Assembly (NCBI GenBank): GCA_020442165.1
Contig: JAGRKV010000019.1
Span: 1-64,000, forward strand
From: Hyphomicrobiaceae bacterium
GTDB taxonomy: Bacteria; Pseudomonadota; Alphaproteobacteria; Rhizobiales; Hyphomicrobiaceae
DNA length: 64,000 nucleotides
Reading direction: 5' to 3'
The notes below the pieces were generated by a model. The model made no database searches, was not told the origin of the DNA, and saw only the letters and a list, made by a program, of their open reading frames with translations. Position numbers and translations under genes: made by a program. Shown here in pieces: positions 26,125 through 35,103 of this stretch (its first letter is position 1; each line of letters starts with the position of its first letter).

Positions 26125-27354
26125 ATGCGCGACTCGCACGACGAATCGTTCACACAGCGGCAACCGGCAGGCGCCCCGCGCAAAGGTGCTTCCCCGAACA
26201 CTGCACTACCCGACACAGTCAAGCGCCAGGTGGCGCGCTTCCCCGTCGCCGCACGCGCGCCAATCCGCAAACTGATCCGTTCCAAGCCGCAAGCCGCCGA
26301 GCTTGTCGAAGCCTTCCCGGCGCTGCTTTATGCACTCGCCATGGGACATGCCGGTACGGCCAGTGGTCAGAACGCACTCCACCAGCTCGATCGCGGCCTA
26401 CGCCTGCGCAACATCGCCCAGACGCTTGGCGTACCGATGTGGATGCGCAGGCTCCCGCCGGAAACCTTCGAGTCTGGCTTATCCAAGCTGCCCGCCAGCG
26501 ATACGTTTTCGCGCCGGATTCCGGCAAGACTGCCACAGCACCCCGCCCAGGCGGCAAACTGGCTACAGGCCGTCCGCTTTGCCAACAGCGCAGCGGGAGA
26601 CGAGTTCGCACTCTGGATTGCAAGGCAGCGCGCCGCCTGCCACAAACCCAATGTGTCATCCAGGCTCGCGATCCTCGCCGCCTTCGTCTGGCACTCCCGC
26701 CATCGCACCGACCGCACTTGCGACCTCATTTGGACAAGCTGGCGGCCGGAAATGGCTCTGGAAACCGCGGTGTGCGCTGCCCAAAGCTGGTTCAACCGCA
26801 TACTCGCAACGCTCTACCTGTCGCAGCCTGCAGCCCTGTCGCCGTGGCTTAATCCTGGTCGTGTCGATGGCTACGAATTCATTCCACTCACCTGCGCGGC
26901 TGAACTGTTCATGGAAGCCCGCGCGATGAACAACTGCACTGACCAGTATGCCATGACCTTGGTCACCGGCCGCTCCCGGCTCTTCTCCGTGCGCCGCGAC
27001 GGTCGCCGGCAGGCCACCTTGGAAATCTCTCCCCATCACCGCGAGCGCCAGGTGTTGGCCATTGCCCAGCTGAAATCACACAGTAACCGACCGGCACCGC
27101 TGGAGGTGTGGCAGGCCGCCTACCACTGGATGGGCCAGCAACAGCACCTTTTCGACGGCGCTATCGAGAACGGCGAACGGCGCCTCGTCCCCGACAAGGA
27201 TATCTGGCACTCACATCTGAAAGCCTACCGGTCAGCCACGGAAGGCGCACCCTGGCTGCCTGCTGATCCGACCGATCGCGCGATGACGACGATCCAGGTC
27301 GGCCACGCCACGCTCGCGCACGATTGTGCCATCCGATCGTGGCTTTTCGCCTAG
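26125..27354 (+). CDS. PcfJ-like domain protein on the chromosome
   Basis: A 409-residue protein from ATG 26125. An N-terminal positively charged region (about 1-55) is followed by an alpha-helical part, and a C-terminal PcfJ-type domain at about residues 240-330 with ELFMEARAMNNCTDQYA, the conserved NNC motif, and SRLFSVRRDGRRQATLEI. PcfJ proteins are known from conjugative plasmids and phage-like elements, and their activity is unknown. No other transfer genes are nearby, so this is either a domesticated copy or a family with a chromosomal role. Confidence 0.72.
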   Translation: MRDSHDESFTQRQPAGAPRKGASPNTALPDTVKRQVARFPVAARAPIRKLIRSKPQAAELVEAFPALLYALAMGHAGTASGQNALHQLDRGLRLRNIAQTLGVPMWMRRLPPETFESGLSKLPASDTFSRRIPARLPQHPAQAANWLQAVRFANSAAGDEFALWIARQRAACHKPNVSSRLAILAAFVWHSRHRTDRTCDLIWTSWRPEMALETAVCAAQSWFNRILATLYLSQPAALSPWLNPGRVDGYEFIPLTCAAELFMEARAMNNCTDQYAMTLVTGRSRLFSVRRDGRRQATLEISPHHRERQVLAIAQLKSHSNRPAPLEVWQAAYHWMGQQQHLFDGAIENGERRLVPDKDIWHSHLKAYRSATEGAPWLPADPTDRAMTTIQVGHATLAHDCAIRSWLFA

Positions 27355-27481
27355 CGCCTTTATCGTCGTCTTTCACCAGCGCGTCTCTTCACCTCAGTGC
27401 ACAAGCTCTGGCCTCGTTGACCAAAGCTGGTCGCGCAATTCACCGATCAGTACTCTTGACAGCTGAGGACCAGTCATCAGG

Positions 27482-28219
27482 ATGATGCTGGGCGCTTCCG
27501 CTCCGGAGATTTTCCCCTTGCTGCTCACGACACCCGATATCATCGCGCTCGTGTGGTGTTTTTCGCTTGTGGCGGCATACGAATTTTTTTCCGCACGCGG
27601 CAGCCTCGCCAAACGCAGCCTATCGGCCAGTGTCCAGTCCTACCGCACTGCCTGGCTCACCAACATGGTTGCACGCGACCAGCGTCACTTCGATGCCATC
27701 CTGCTCTCGAACCTAAGCCAGTCGAATGCATTTTTTGCCTCGACAAGTGTCTTGGGAATCGGCGGACTGGCGGCGGTGATGTCCTCAGGCGATGCGGCGC
27801 GCGAACTGTTGCAGCGTCTGCCAATGGTCGCGACGACGTCGATGGCCATGTTCGAAATCAAGATTCTGTTGCTGATTTCCATCCTCGTCTACGCATTCTT
27901 CAAGTTCGCCTGGGCTTTCCGTCTGTCTCACTACACAGCCATCATGTTTGGCGCGATGCCGGCACACGGCGATGCCGACACTGCTAGCCGCGAGCACTAC
28001 GCTCAGCAGACGGCCAAGATGCTTCAGCTCGTCGGCAATCATGCCAACAGCGGGCTGCGATCGTTTTATTATGAGTTCGCAGCCATCTCCTGGCTGTTCC
28101 ATCCATATCTTTTCATGGCCATGATCGCGCTGATCGTTGCCGTACTCATCAGGCGCGAATTCCTCTCGCACGCTGCCGCCATCCTGGCGGCAACGCAGCC
28201 ACCCCGGCCTCAAGAGTAA
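27482..28219 (+). CDS. DUF599 family membrane protein
   Basis: A 245-residue membrane protein from ATG 27482. Four hydrophobic helices are visible (about 15-40, 85-100, 118-142, 200-225), with the family pattern YRTAWLTNMVARDQRHFDA after helix 1 and LSNLSQSNAFFASTSVLGIGG. DUF599 proteins are inner-membrane proteins of unknown function, common in alphaproteobacteria. It follows the PcfJ-like gene by 127 nt in the same direction but has its own spacer. Confidence 0.85.
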   Translation: MMLGASAPEIFPLLLTTPDIIALVWCFSLVAAYEFFSARGSLAKRSLSASVQSYRTAWLTNMVARDQRHFDAILLSNLSQSNAFFASTSVLGIGGLAAVMSSGDAARELLQRLPMVATTSMAMFEIKILLLISILVYAFFKFAWAFRLSHYTAIMFGAMPAHGDADTASREHYAQQTAKMLQLVGNHANSGLRSFYYEFAAISWLFHPYLFMAMIALIVAVLIRREFLSHAAAILAATQPPRPQE

Positions 28220-28264
28220 TTGGCGCGTGATACCTGCGCCCATCGTCAGGATTCTCGAAGAACG

Positions 28265-29302
28265 TCAGGATCTATCGGCTGCCACACCACGGAACTTCTG
28301 CCGGTAGACGCGCGGCGGCATATCGAGCCACCGTCGAACAGCTCGGGTAAACGTGCTCTGCGATGCATAACCCGAGGCGTGTGCCACTGCCATGAGCGGC
28401 TGGTCAGTCTCGCGGAGCAATCTCTCTGCAACCGCATACCGCGTCTCATCGAGTACCCGCTCGAACGACGTACCCGAATTTTCCAACCGGCGTTGCAAAC
28501 TGCGCGCCGTAACACCGACATCCAGCGCGACGATTTCCAGCGACGGAACCTCGTTGAGCAGTCTGTTTTCAATTGCTCCACGCACGCGCGACACCAGATC
28601 GACTTCAAGCGTGATCTCGCGCAGAAGCAGATTGCCGTGATGCCGGTAGATCGCAAACAGCTCCTCGTTTGCGCTAGGCATGGGCCGCGAAAGAGTGGCC
28701 GGATCGACGGTGAGGCTGCTACAGTTCGAGTCAAGCGACAGTCGCGGCCCAAATAACCGCGCCACTTCCCGCTCAGTGCCAACCGGAATGCCATGCTCCA
28801 ACGTCGCCGACAGTGGCACCCAGTTGGGCCCGGCGGCAGCCCGGATCCTCCTGATTACGCTGGCGGCAACATAAAGGCTGAAGCTTTGCATCGGGACATC
28901 GAAGCCGGATGCCCCTCGCCAATAGATGCGCCCTGTTCCGCCCTTTTCCGAATAACCAACTTCGTACTGGCTGACGAGTATCGGGCTGAACCCCGCCAAG
29001 CACTCGAGAAATCCGCGAACCGTCGGCGCAGAGAGCGCCAGATGTCCGACCAATCCAGAATTTCCCAACTCAGCAAATTCTGCCAGGGCAAGCGGAAGCC
29101 GCACGTTGCCGGTCGAGGCGGACGCCGCGGCAAACAGGCGCGCGACGGCCTTCAGGGGCAGCATCCGCATAGGATCACCGAGCACGGACATATCGATGCC
29201 GCACAATGGTGCAACACTGTTGATGTCGACTTTCTGGGCGTCCAGATATTTTGCAAGCGCAAGTACCGGGCCCGCCCGTACTTTGGGCTCTAGACGCAAC
29301 AT
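28265..29302 (-). CDS. AraC-family transcriptional regulator
   Basis: A 345-residue regulator from ATG 29302. The N-terminal half (about 1-210) resembles the arabinose-binding-like domain of the OruR/ArgR-type subgroup. The C-terminal 100 residues hold the two-HTH AraC domain, with VTARSLQRRLENSGTSFERV and HASGYASQSTFTRAVRRW. Members of the subgroup regulate amino-acid, fatty-acid or virulence functions. It converges with DUF599 and is divergent from a MarR gene, so its target is not obvious. Confidence 0.9.
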   Translation of the reverse strand: MLRLEPKVRAGPVLALAKYLDAQKVDINSVAPLCGIDMSVLGDPMRMLPLKAVARLFAAASASTGNVRLPLALAEFAELGNSGLVGHLALSAPTVRGFLECLAGFSPILVSQYEVGYSEKGGTGRIYWRGASGFDVPMQSFSLYVAASVIRRIRAAAGPNWVPLSATLEHGIPVGTEREVARLFGPRLSLDSNCSSLTVDPATLSRPMPSANEELFAIYRHHGNLLLREITLEVDLVSRVRGAIENRLLNEVPSLEIVALDVGVTARSLQRRLENSGTSFERVLDETRYAVAERLLRETDQPLMAVAHASGYASQSTFTRAVRRWLDMPPRVYRQKFRGVAADRS

Positions 29303-29603
29303 GGATCACACCACATAGACAGTAAACGGACCCAAAGGAGCGTTTTGGTGGTACATTGCCCGCTCAAGCCCCGCGCAGCAGCTACTTAGAACAGCGACCA
29401 CCTGTTGATTTTCGTGCATAGGGTCAAATTTTCGGGGCTTGGAGTCAAGACGGCTTGTATACCAGAGCTGTAAACGAAGCAAAATGCCGACGTCAGAAGG
29501 TTGTGTTTGTGCTCCTACCGGGTCTGCGGCCATGGTGCACCACGATCTCAAACGATATATATAACCGAGAAAGTGTTTCCCTTTGGAGGCAAAGAAACAA
29601 ATT
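29303..29603. other. Divergent regulatory spacer between AraC and MarR genes
   Basis: A 301-base AT-richer region. It contains TTGGAGTCAAGACGGCTTGTATACC around 29438 and the run GATATATATAACC near 29553-29565, which could serve as promoter parts. No coding frame or RNA is evident. Confidence 0.4.
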
Positions 29604-30071
29604 ATGTCCAGAAATGACAAAGCGCCCTCTTCTGCATTGCACTTGCTGCACAGAGCCGGGCAGATCGCCGACGAGCTTTTCACGCTGAATATCGGTGCGA
29701 GCGATCTGACGCCGCGCCAGTTCGAGGTGCTCAAAGCCATCTCGATGACCGAAGAACCCAGCCAAACCCAACTCGTTGCCATGACCGGAATCGACCGGTC
29801 GACGTTGGCGGATATTGTGCGGCGGCTGGTCGACCGCGGTCTGGTCCTGCGCAAGCGGACCCGCCATGACGCCCGTATGTATGCCCTTCGCCTGAGCGAC
29901 AAGGGCACGTCCACGATCCAGGACGCGGCACCGGCTGTGGCCATGACCGATGAGCGCCTCCTGTCGGCATTGCCAGTTAAGGAACGCGATGCCTTTATTA
30001 AGGGACTTGAACGGATGGTGGCGGAATTGACGAGCCACGCCGATGCCACTGGCGCGAACAGTGCCGAGTGA
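29604..30071 (+). CDS. MarR-family transcriptional regulator
   Basis: A 155-residue winged-helix protein. ATG 29604 lies 14 bases after a GGAGG site; a TTG at 29583 would start over that site and is unlikely. The wHTH spans about residues 25-105, with LTPRQFEVLKAISMTEEPSQ, then DRSTLADIVRRLVDRGLV and RTRHDARMYALRLSDKG for the wing. Such proteins repress efflux, stress or catabolic genes and respond to small phenolic ligands. pyrB follows 154 bases downstream, probably from its own promoter. Confidence 0.9.
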   Translation: MSRNDKAPSSALHLLHRAGQIADELFTLNIGASDLTPRQFEVLKAISMTEEPSQTQLVAMTGIDRSTLADIVRRLVDRGLVLRKRTRHDARMYALRLSDKGTSTIQDAAPAVAMTDERLLSALPVKERDAFIKGLERMVAELTSHADATGANSAE

Positions 30072-30225
30072 TCGTGCCGGTTGCGGGGCCGTTTGGACAT
30101 AGTACCATCCGGCCCGCATCTGGTGTCCGCACGCTCCGACCTCCACGGCGCCGGGTTGTTTGCAGCGGACAACAGCCTGTTCGCACTTGCCCGGCGCCAG
30201 GACTCTCAATATAGAAGCGGCTTTG

Positions 30226-31179
30226 ATGACTGCTTCTGACAAACAAGCCAACCGCTACCGCCATCGTCACCTGCTCTCCTGCGAGCTTCTGACGGCGCCC
30301 GAGATATCTTCCCTTCTGGATAGTGCCGACGATCTTGCCGAGGCCAACCGGGCCCGCCTCGCCAAGCGCGACGCATTGTCCGGCCGCTCCCTCATAAACT
30401 TGTTCTTCGAGGCCTCCACCCGCACGCAGGCCTCATTCGAAATGGCGGCCAAGCGGCTGGGCGCCGACGTCCTCAACATGAACGTCTCCACTTCCTCCGT
30501 CACGAAGGGCGAGACGCTGATCGATACCGCCGTGACCTTGAACGCGATGCGGCCCGACATCATCGTCGTGCGCCACCACGCCGCCGGTGCGGTTGAATTG
30601 CTGTCGCAGAAGGTGGACTGCTCCGTCGTCAATGCTGGCGATGGCGCGCATCAGCATCCCACCCAGGCGCTCCTCGATGCCTTGACGATACGCCGCGCCA
30701 AGGGCCGCATCAGCGGCCTCACCGTTGCCATTTGCGGCGACATCCTGCATTCGCGCGTCGCCCGCTCAAACATCAACGTCTTGAACACGCTCGGCGCAAA
30801 TGTGCGCATCGTTGCTCCATCGACGTTACTGCCGGCTGCATCAGATCGCCTCGGCGCGGAAGTGTTTACCGATATGACCGCCGGAATTAAGGACGCGGAT
30901 GTCGTGATGATGCTGCGCCTGCAGCGCGAGCGCATGGAAGGCTCGTTCGTCCCTTCGACCCGCGAATATTTCCATTTCTTCGGTCTCGACCACGAAAAGC
31001 TGGCCAAGGCCAAACCCGACGCACTCATCATGCATCCTGGTCCTATGAACCGCGGTGTCGAGATCGCGTCGACCGTCGCCGATCACTCGCGTAGCGTCAT
31101 CCGCGAACAGGTGGAGATGGGCGTTGCCGTGCGCATGGCCGTGCTAGAGGCACTGGCCGGCCACCTGCCGTCGACGTGA
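30226..31179 (+). CDS. pyrB: Aspartate carbamoyltransferase catalytic subunit
   Basis: A 317-residue ATCase joining carbamoyl phosphate and aspartate in pyrimidine synthesis. ATG 30226 gives the family start. The carbamoyl-phosphate loop is [13 protein letters not shown] (STRT at 64-67), followed by [18 protein letters not shown] and the aspartate-binding [12 protein letters not shown] near the end. Its stop (31177-31179) is 11 bases before the pyrC-like start and overlaps an alternative GTG, so the pair is cotranscribed. No pyrI-type regulatory subunit is present, as in class A/B ATCases that need a DHOase-like partner. Confidence 0.95.
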   Translation: MTASDKQANRYRHRHLLSCELLTAPEISSLLDSADDLAEANRARLAKRDALSGRSLINLFFEASTRTQASFEMAAKRLGADVLNMNVSTSSVTKGETLIDTAVTLNAMRPDIIVVRHHAAGAVELLSQKVDCSVVNAGDGAHQHPTQALLDALTIRRAKGRISGLTVAICGDILHSRVARSNINVLNTLGANVRIVAPSTLLPAASDRLGAEVFTDMTAGIKDADVVMMLRLQRERMEGSFVPSTREYFHFFGLDHEKLAKAKPDALIMHPGPMNRGVEIASTVADHSRSVIREQVEMGVAVRMAVLEALAGHLPST

Positions 31180-31190
31180 GGAGCCGCGCC

Positions 31191-32555
31191 ATGGCGAATG
31201 CCCAGAACAAGGCTGGAGGAAAATCCAGAAAATCGGCACCAGCCGATCCGCCAGGCGGCGAAACCGTCTTCATCAATGCGCGTCTTCTGGACCCCGCATC
31301 CAACCGCGACGAACCCGGCGGCCTTCTCGTCAGGGGCGGCGAGATTGCCGATCTGGGCACGCACCTCCGCCGCAACGCTCCCGAGGGCGCGACCGTCATC
31401 GACTGCCGTGGCTGCGTACTTGCTCCCGGCCTCATCGATGCACAGGTGTTCGTTGGCGAACCGGGCGCTGAACATCGCGAAACACTGAAGACCGCGTCCA
31501 ATGCGGCTGCGGCAGGTGGCGTTACCACACTCGTCGTCATGCCTGATACGAAGCCCGTCATCGACCAGGTGGCTCTCGTCGACTTCATTCAGCGCCGCGC
31601 GCGCGACAACGCGGTCGTCCACATCGCCACCATGGCGGCGATGACGAAAGGTCTCGCCGGCGAGGAGATCACCGAGATCGGCCTGCTCAAACGCGCCGGT
31701 GCGGTCGCCTTTTCCAACGGCAAGGAAAGCGTCACCAATACCCGCGTGATGCGCAATGTTCTGAATTACGCCAAGGATTTTGGCGCGCTCATCGTCCACC
31801 ACACCGAAGATCCCTACCTGTCAAAAAATGCCGCGATGAACTCGGGCGAAGTGGCGACACGGCTCGGCCTTTCCGGCGTCTCCAAGCACGCCGAGACGAT
31901 CTTGCTGGAGCGTGACCTGCGCCTCGTCGAGATGACGCGCTCGCGTTATCACGCAGCCACCATCACCTGCCCTGAAAGTCTGGAAGTGATCCGCAAGGCC
32001 AAGGCGAAGGGTTTGTCGGTTACTTGTGGCGTTTCGATCAATCACCTCACCTTGAACGAGAACGACATCGGTTCCTACCGCACGTTCTTCAAGGTCCGCC
32101 CGCCTCTGCGCGCAGATGACGATCGCCGTGCCATGGTCGAAGGCCTGGCTTCTGGCGACATCGACATCATCGTGTCCTCCCACGACCCGCAGGATGCCGA
32201 CGTCAAGCGCCGTCCCTTCGCGGAAGCCGCCGACGGCGCTGTCGGTCTAGAAACACTGCTGGCGGCAGGGCTGCGCCTCGTCCACGGCGGCGACCTCACC
32301 ATGATGCAGCTGCTCAAGGCGTTGACCATCAACCCGGCAAGGCTCTTGGGTCTCGATGCCGGCCAACTCGCCAAGGGCGCCACCGCCGACCTCGTACTGT
32401 TCGATCCTGATGAACCCTGGGTCGTCAACAAGGACCTGCTGCGATCGCGCTCGAAGAACACGCCGTTTGACGAGGCACGCATGCAAGGCCGCGTCCTGCG
32501 CACGGTCGTTGCGGGCGAGACGGTCTACGAATACGCTGGCGTCGCGCGCACCTGA
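31191..32555 (+). CDS. Dihydroorotase-like protein lacking the metal site (pseudo-DHOase)
   Basis: A 454-residue amidohydrolase-fold protein, starting at ATG 31191 with AGGAG eight bases before. Active type I dihydroorotases begin their metal site with HxH in a GxxDxHVHxREPG context; here residues 81-92 read LIDAQVFVGEPG, so both histidines (now Gln85 and Phe87) and the Arg are lost. The later DHAPH loop is SSHDPQ. It is therefore probably inactive and acts as the structural partner of PyrB, as known for the pDHOases encoded next to pyrB in many proteobacteria. An active pyrC must lie elsewhere. Confidence 0.88.
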   Translation: MANAQNKAGGKSRKSAPADPPGGETVFINARLLDPASNRDEPGGLLVRGGEIADLGTHLRRNAPEGATVIDCRGCVLAPGLIDAQVFVGEPGAEHRETLKTASNAAAAGGVTTLVVMPDTKPVIDQVALVDFIQRRARDNAVVHIATMAAMTKGLAGEEITEIGLLKRAGAVAFSNGKESVTNTRVMRNVLNYAKDFGALIVHHTEDPYLSKNAAMNSGEVATRLGLSGVSKHAETILLERDLRLVEMTRSRYHAATITCPESLEVIRKAKAKGLSVTCGVSINHLTLNENDIGSYRTFFKVRPPLRADDDRRAMVEGLASGDIDIIVSSHDPQDADVKRRPFAEAADGAVGLETLLAAGLRLVHGGDLTMMQLLKALTINPARLLGLDAGQLAKGATADLVLFDPDEPWVVNKDLLRSRSKNTPFDEARMQGRVLRTVVAGETVYEYAGVART

Positions 32556-32687
32556 CCTATGTGGTCGCGGGCGCGCCACCCGCCATCCGCCTTTGCTAAG
32601 GTGCCTACCCGTGCCACCCACGATGACAGCAGCTGATCCATCTGCCGCGGAATGTCTCCGCCGGACCTACCTCCAGCGGAGGCCGCT

Positions 32688-33305
32688 ATGGACCTGCTGC
32701 TAGAACCCGCAGCGCTGGCCGCCATCGCCGCCGGCTATCTGCTGGGCTCGATCCCCTTTGGCCTGATTCTGACCAAGCTTGCAGGCCTCGGTGACGTCAG
32801 GTCCATCGGCTCCGGCAACATCGGCGCCACCAACGTACTGCGCACCGGCAACAAGAAACTCGCCGCCGTCACTCTACTTCTCGATGCGCTAAAGGGAACG
32901 GCTGCCGTCATCCTCGGCCACTGGATCGGAGCGCAGGGCGGCGTCGCGATCCTCGCCTCACTGGTCGCCGGACTGGCTGCATTCTTGGGCCACCTTTTCC
33001 CAGTCTGGATCGGCTTCAAGGGCGGCAAGGGCGTTGCCACCTACATCGGCGTCTTGCTCGGCGCAGCCTGGAAACTCGCACTCGTCTTCTGTGCCATCTG
33101 GCTCGCCATCGCCTTCACCACCCGCTATTCGTCGCTGTCCGCGCTAGCCGCCGCCGTCATCACACCGCTGGTCGCCTGGTTCATGGACTCACCCGCGCTC
33201 GGCCTCCTGGCGGCCCTCATGTCCGTCCTCCTCCTGTGGAAGCACGCACCGAATATCCGCCGTCTCATGTCCGGCGAGGAGCCCAGGATCGGTGCAAAGA
33301 ACTAG
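32688..33305 (+). CDS. plsY: Glycerol-3-phosphate acyltransferase PlsY
   Basis: A 205-residue membrane acyltransferase using acyl-phosphate to make lysophosphatidic acid, the first step of phospholipid synthesis. ATG 32688 has GGAGG six bases upstream. Conserved motifs are [28 protein letters not shown] (about 36-53) and [19 protein letters not shown] (motif 3). About five to six helices span the protein. It lies in the pyrB-pyrC-like-plsY-dprA-topA-rnr run, common in this order of bacteria, and overlaps dprA by 14 bases. Confidence 0.95.
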   Translation: MDLLLEPAALAAIAAGYLLGSIPFGLILTKLAGLGDVRSIGSGNIGATNVLRTGNKKLAAVTLLLDALKGTAAVILGHWIGAQGGVAILASLVAGLAAFLGHLFPVWIGFKGGKGVATYIGVLLGAAWKLALVFCAIWLAIAFTTRYSSLSALAAAVITPLVAWFMDSPALGLLAALMSVLLLWKHAPNIRRLMSGEEPRIGAKN

Positions 33306-34485
33306 GCGCGATCAGAACTCCCTCTTTGCTGCCGCGCCTTTGCCCGTCGCGAGGCTCGACGATGCCGAACGCCTCGCCTGCCTGCGCCTCATCCGCTCCG
33401 ACAACGTCGGCCCCGTCACATTTCGCGACCTCATCAACCACTTTGGCGGCGCGCAGGCAGCCCTCGACGCCCTGCCCGAGCTTGCTCAACGCGGCGGCAA
33501 CCGCCGCAAGATCCGCATCGCCACCCAGGCCGAAGCCGAACGCGAACTGACACGCGCACGCAAGGCTGGAGCCCGGCCGGTCTTCACCATCGAACCGGGA
33601 TATCCGCCTGCCCTCGCGGCCATCGATGCACCACCTCCAATGCTCTATGTGAAAGGTGATTTGTCGATCCTCACCCGCCCCGCAGTCGCCATCGTCGGCT
33701 CGCGACAGGCCTCCGCAGCCGGTCACAAGCTGACGCGCCAGTTCGCCACCGGTATCGGCCAGGCAGGCTACGTTATCGTTTCCGGGCTCGCGCGGGGCAT
33801 CGACGCAGCCGCTCACGAAACCGCCATCGAAACAGGCACGGTCGCCGTGGTGGCAGGTGGTGTCGATATCATCTACCCGCCGGAGAACACCGCGCTTCAT
33901 GCTGCGATCACAGAAAAAGGCGCGATTGTCTCCGAACTGCCACCGGGCTTTGAACCGCGCGGCAAGGACTTCCCACGCCGCAACCGGCTGATCTCAGGAA
34001 TTGCACTCGGCGTCCTCGTCATCGAGGCGGCAAGGCGTTCGGGGACGCTAACGACGGCAAGACACGCCAACGAGCAGGGCCGCATCGTCTTTGCCGTGCC
34101 CGGACACCCGCTCGACCCGCGCGCGGAAGGTACCAATAGCCTGCTGAAGAGCGGAGCGATCCTCGCCACGACCGCCGAGGACGTGACCAGCGTGCTGGCC
34201 CCACTATCGGGCATGTCGCCGGAAGCAGCTTTCCGCGAGATGGCCGATGCCACGACCTATGCCGCACCGCCACCGTTACCACCACCACTCCTGGGCAACG
34301 ATGACCGCACCCGCGTCCTGGCGGCACTCGGTCCTGCGCCAATCGACATCGATGCCCTCGCCCGCGCCACCAGCCTAGACAGCCGCGCCCTGAACATCGT
34401 CCTGATGGAACTGGATCTGGCCGGCCGCATCATCCGTCACGGCGGCGGCCTCATTTCGCGCAATGGCGATTGGGAGGCCGGCTGA
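33292..34485 (+). CDS. dprA: DNA-processing protein DprA (Smf)
   Basis: A 397-residue protein that loads RecA on incoming single-stranded DNA during transformation. The start GTG 33292 lies in the end of plsY and has AGGAGCCCAGGA upstream. An N-terminal SAM-like domain (about 20-75) is followed by the Rossmann-like domain with [33 protein letters not shown] and [14 protein letters not shown], and the single-stranded-DNA pocket [11 protein letters not shown]-terminal DprA winged helix is seen at about 340-395 ([19 protein letters not shown]). The full length indicates an intact gene. Confidence 0.94.
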   Translation: MQRTRRDQNSLFAAAPLPVARLDDAERLACLRLIRSDNVGPVTFRDLINHFGGAQAALDALPELAQRGGNRRKIRIATQAEAERELTRARKAGARPVFTIEPGYPPALAAIDAPPPMLYVKGDLSILTRPAVAIVGSRQASAAGHKLTRQFATGIGQAGYVIVSGLARGIDAAAHETAIETGTVAVVAGGVDIIYPPENTALHAAITEKGAIVSELPPGFEPRGKDFPRRNRLISGIALGVLVIEAARRSGTLTTARHANEQGRIVFAVPGHPLDPRAEGTNSLLKSGAILATTAEDVTSVLAPLSGMSPEAAFREMADATTYAAPPPLPPPLLGNDDRTRVLAALGPAPIDIDALARATSLDSRALNIVLMELDLAGRIIRHGGGLISRNGDWEAG

Positions 34486-34534
34486 CGCGCCGCTGGCGGC
34501 GGCAAGCCTCGTTTCCGATCACAAACGGCTGCGC

Positions 34535-34831
34535 CTATTCCTGCCGCACCTGCTTTTCCCCATGAATTGGCCGGTCTGGCATGGCACCCGCCGCCACCGC
34601 ATTTCGGCGTGCAAGCTCATACTGGGCCTCTGCCTCCATGCGGGCGAGCGCAAGGATGCCTGCCAGCGTGTGCAACCCGGAACGCTGGGTCATGTCCCTC
34701 AGTTCGTCGATCATATCGCTGACGTATGCCAGCGTGTCGGCTGCCATGATGTCGCCAGACGCAGAACCGGCGTCGGAGCTGGCACTCCCAAGATCATGGA
34801 CCTTGTGAGAAAAATTGGTCTTTTGAGCCAT
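34535..34831 (-). CDS. Small conserved hypothetical protein of Hyphomicrobiales
   Basis: A 98-residue protein from ATG 34831; ATG 34840 is an alternative. The C-terminal half is helical and compact (MAADTLAYVSDMIDELRDMT, then LHTLAGILALARMEAEAQY), a pattern I recall from small unknown rhizobial proteins beside dprA/topA. The N-terminus is polar and disordered. No signal or membrane helix. It is convergent with dprA and divergent from topA. Confidence 0.7.
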   Translation of the reverse strand: MAQKTNFSHKVHDLGSASSDAGSASGDIMAADTLAYVSDMIDELRDMTQRSGLHTLAGILALARMEAEAQYELARRNAVAAGAMPDRPIHGEKQVRQE

Positions 34832-34892
34832 AATTCGCATCCCAGGCAAAGCCCCTCGACGGGCGAGCACCCAAACGGAGAAAACCATCCAA

Positions 34893-34910
34893 GGTTGTAT
34901 AAATTCAACC
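34893..34910. promoter_or_regulatory. AT-rich palindrome between the small protein gene and topA
   Basis: GGTTG (34893-34897), TATAAATT, CAACC (34906-34910) forms an inverted repeat with a TATA-like centre, 60 bp upstream of the minus-strand gene and 194 bp upstream of topA. It could be a -10 region with an overlapping operator. Evidence is sequence symmetry only. Confidence 0.35.
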
Positions 34911-35103
34911 CTTGCGAGCACGCAGCCACAGCGTTGTTTTGCAGCTGGTTTGACAGCGCTGCGGACTTCGCAGATGTTCTGCCGCCATTGAACCCACCGA
35001 CGCTGGCCTGAAGCTGGTGTCGCCGCCCCGCCCGCCGGCCCGGCGTAGGCGGGGCTTTGTCCTGGTTAACGTCATCGGACGCGCGCCGTCCCGAAAGCCG
35101 CTC

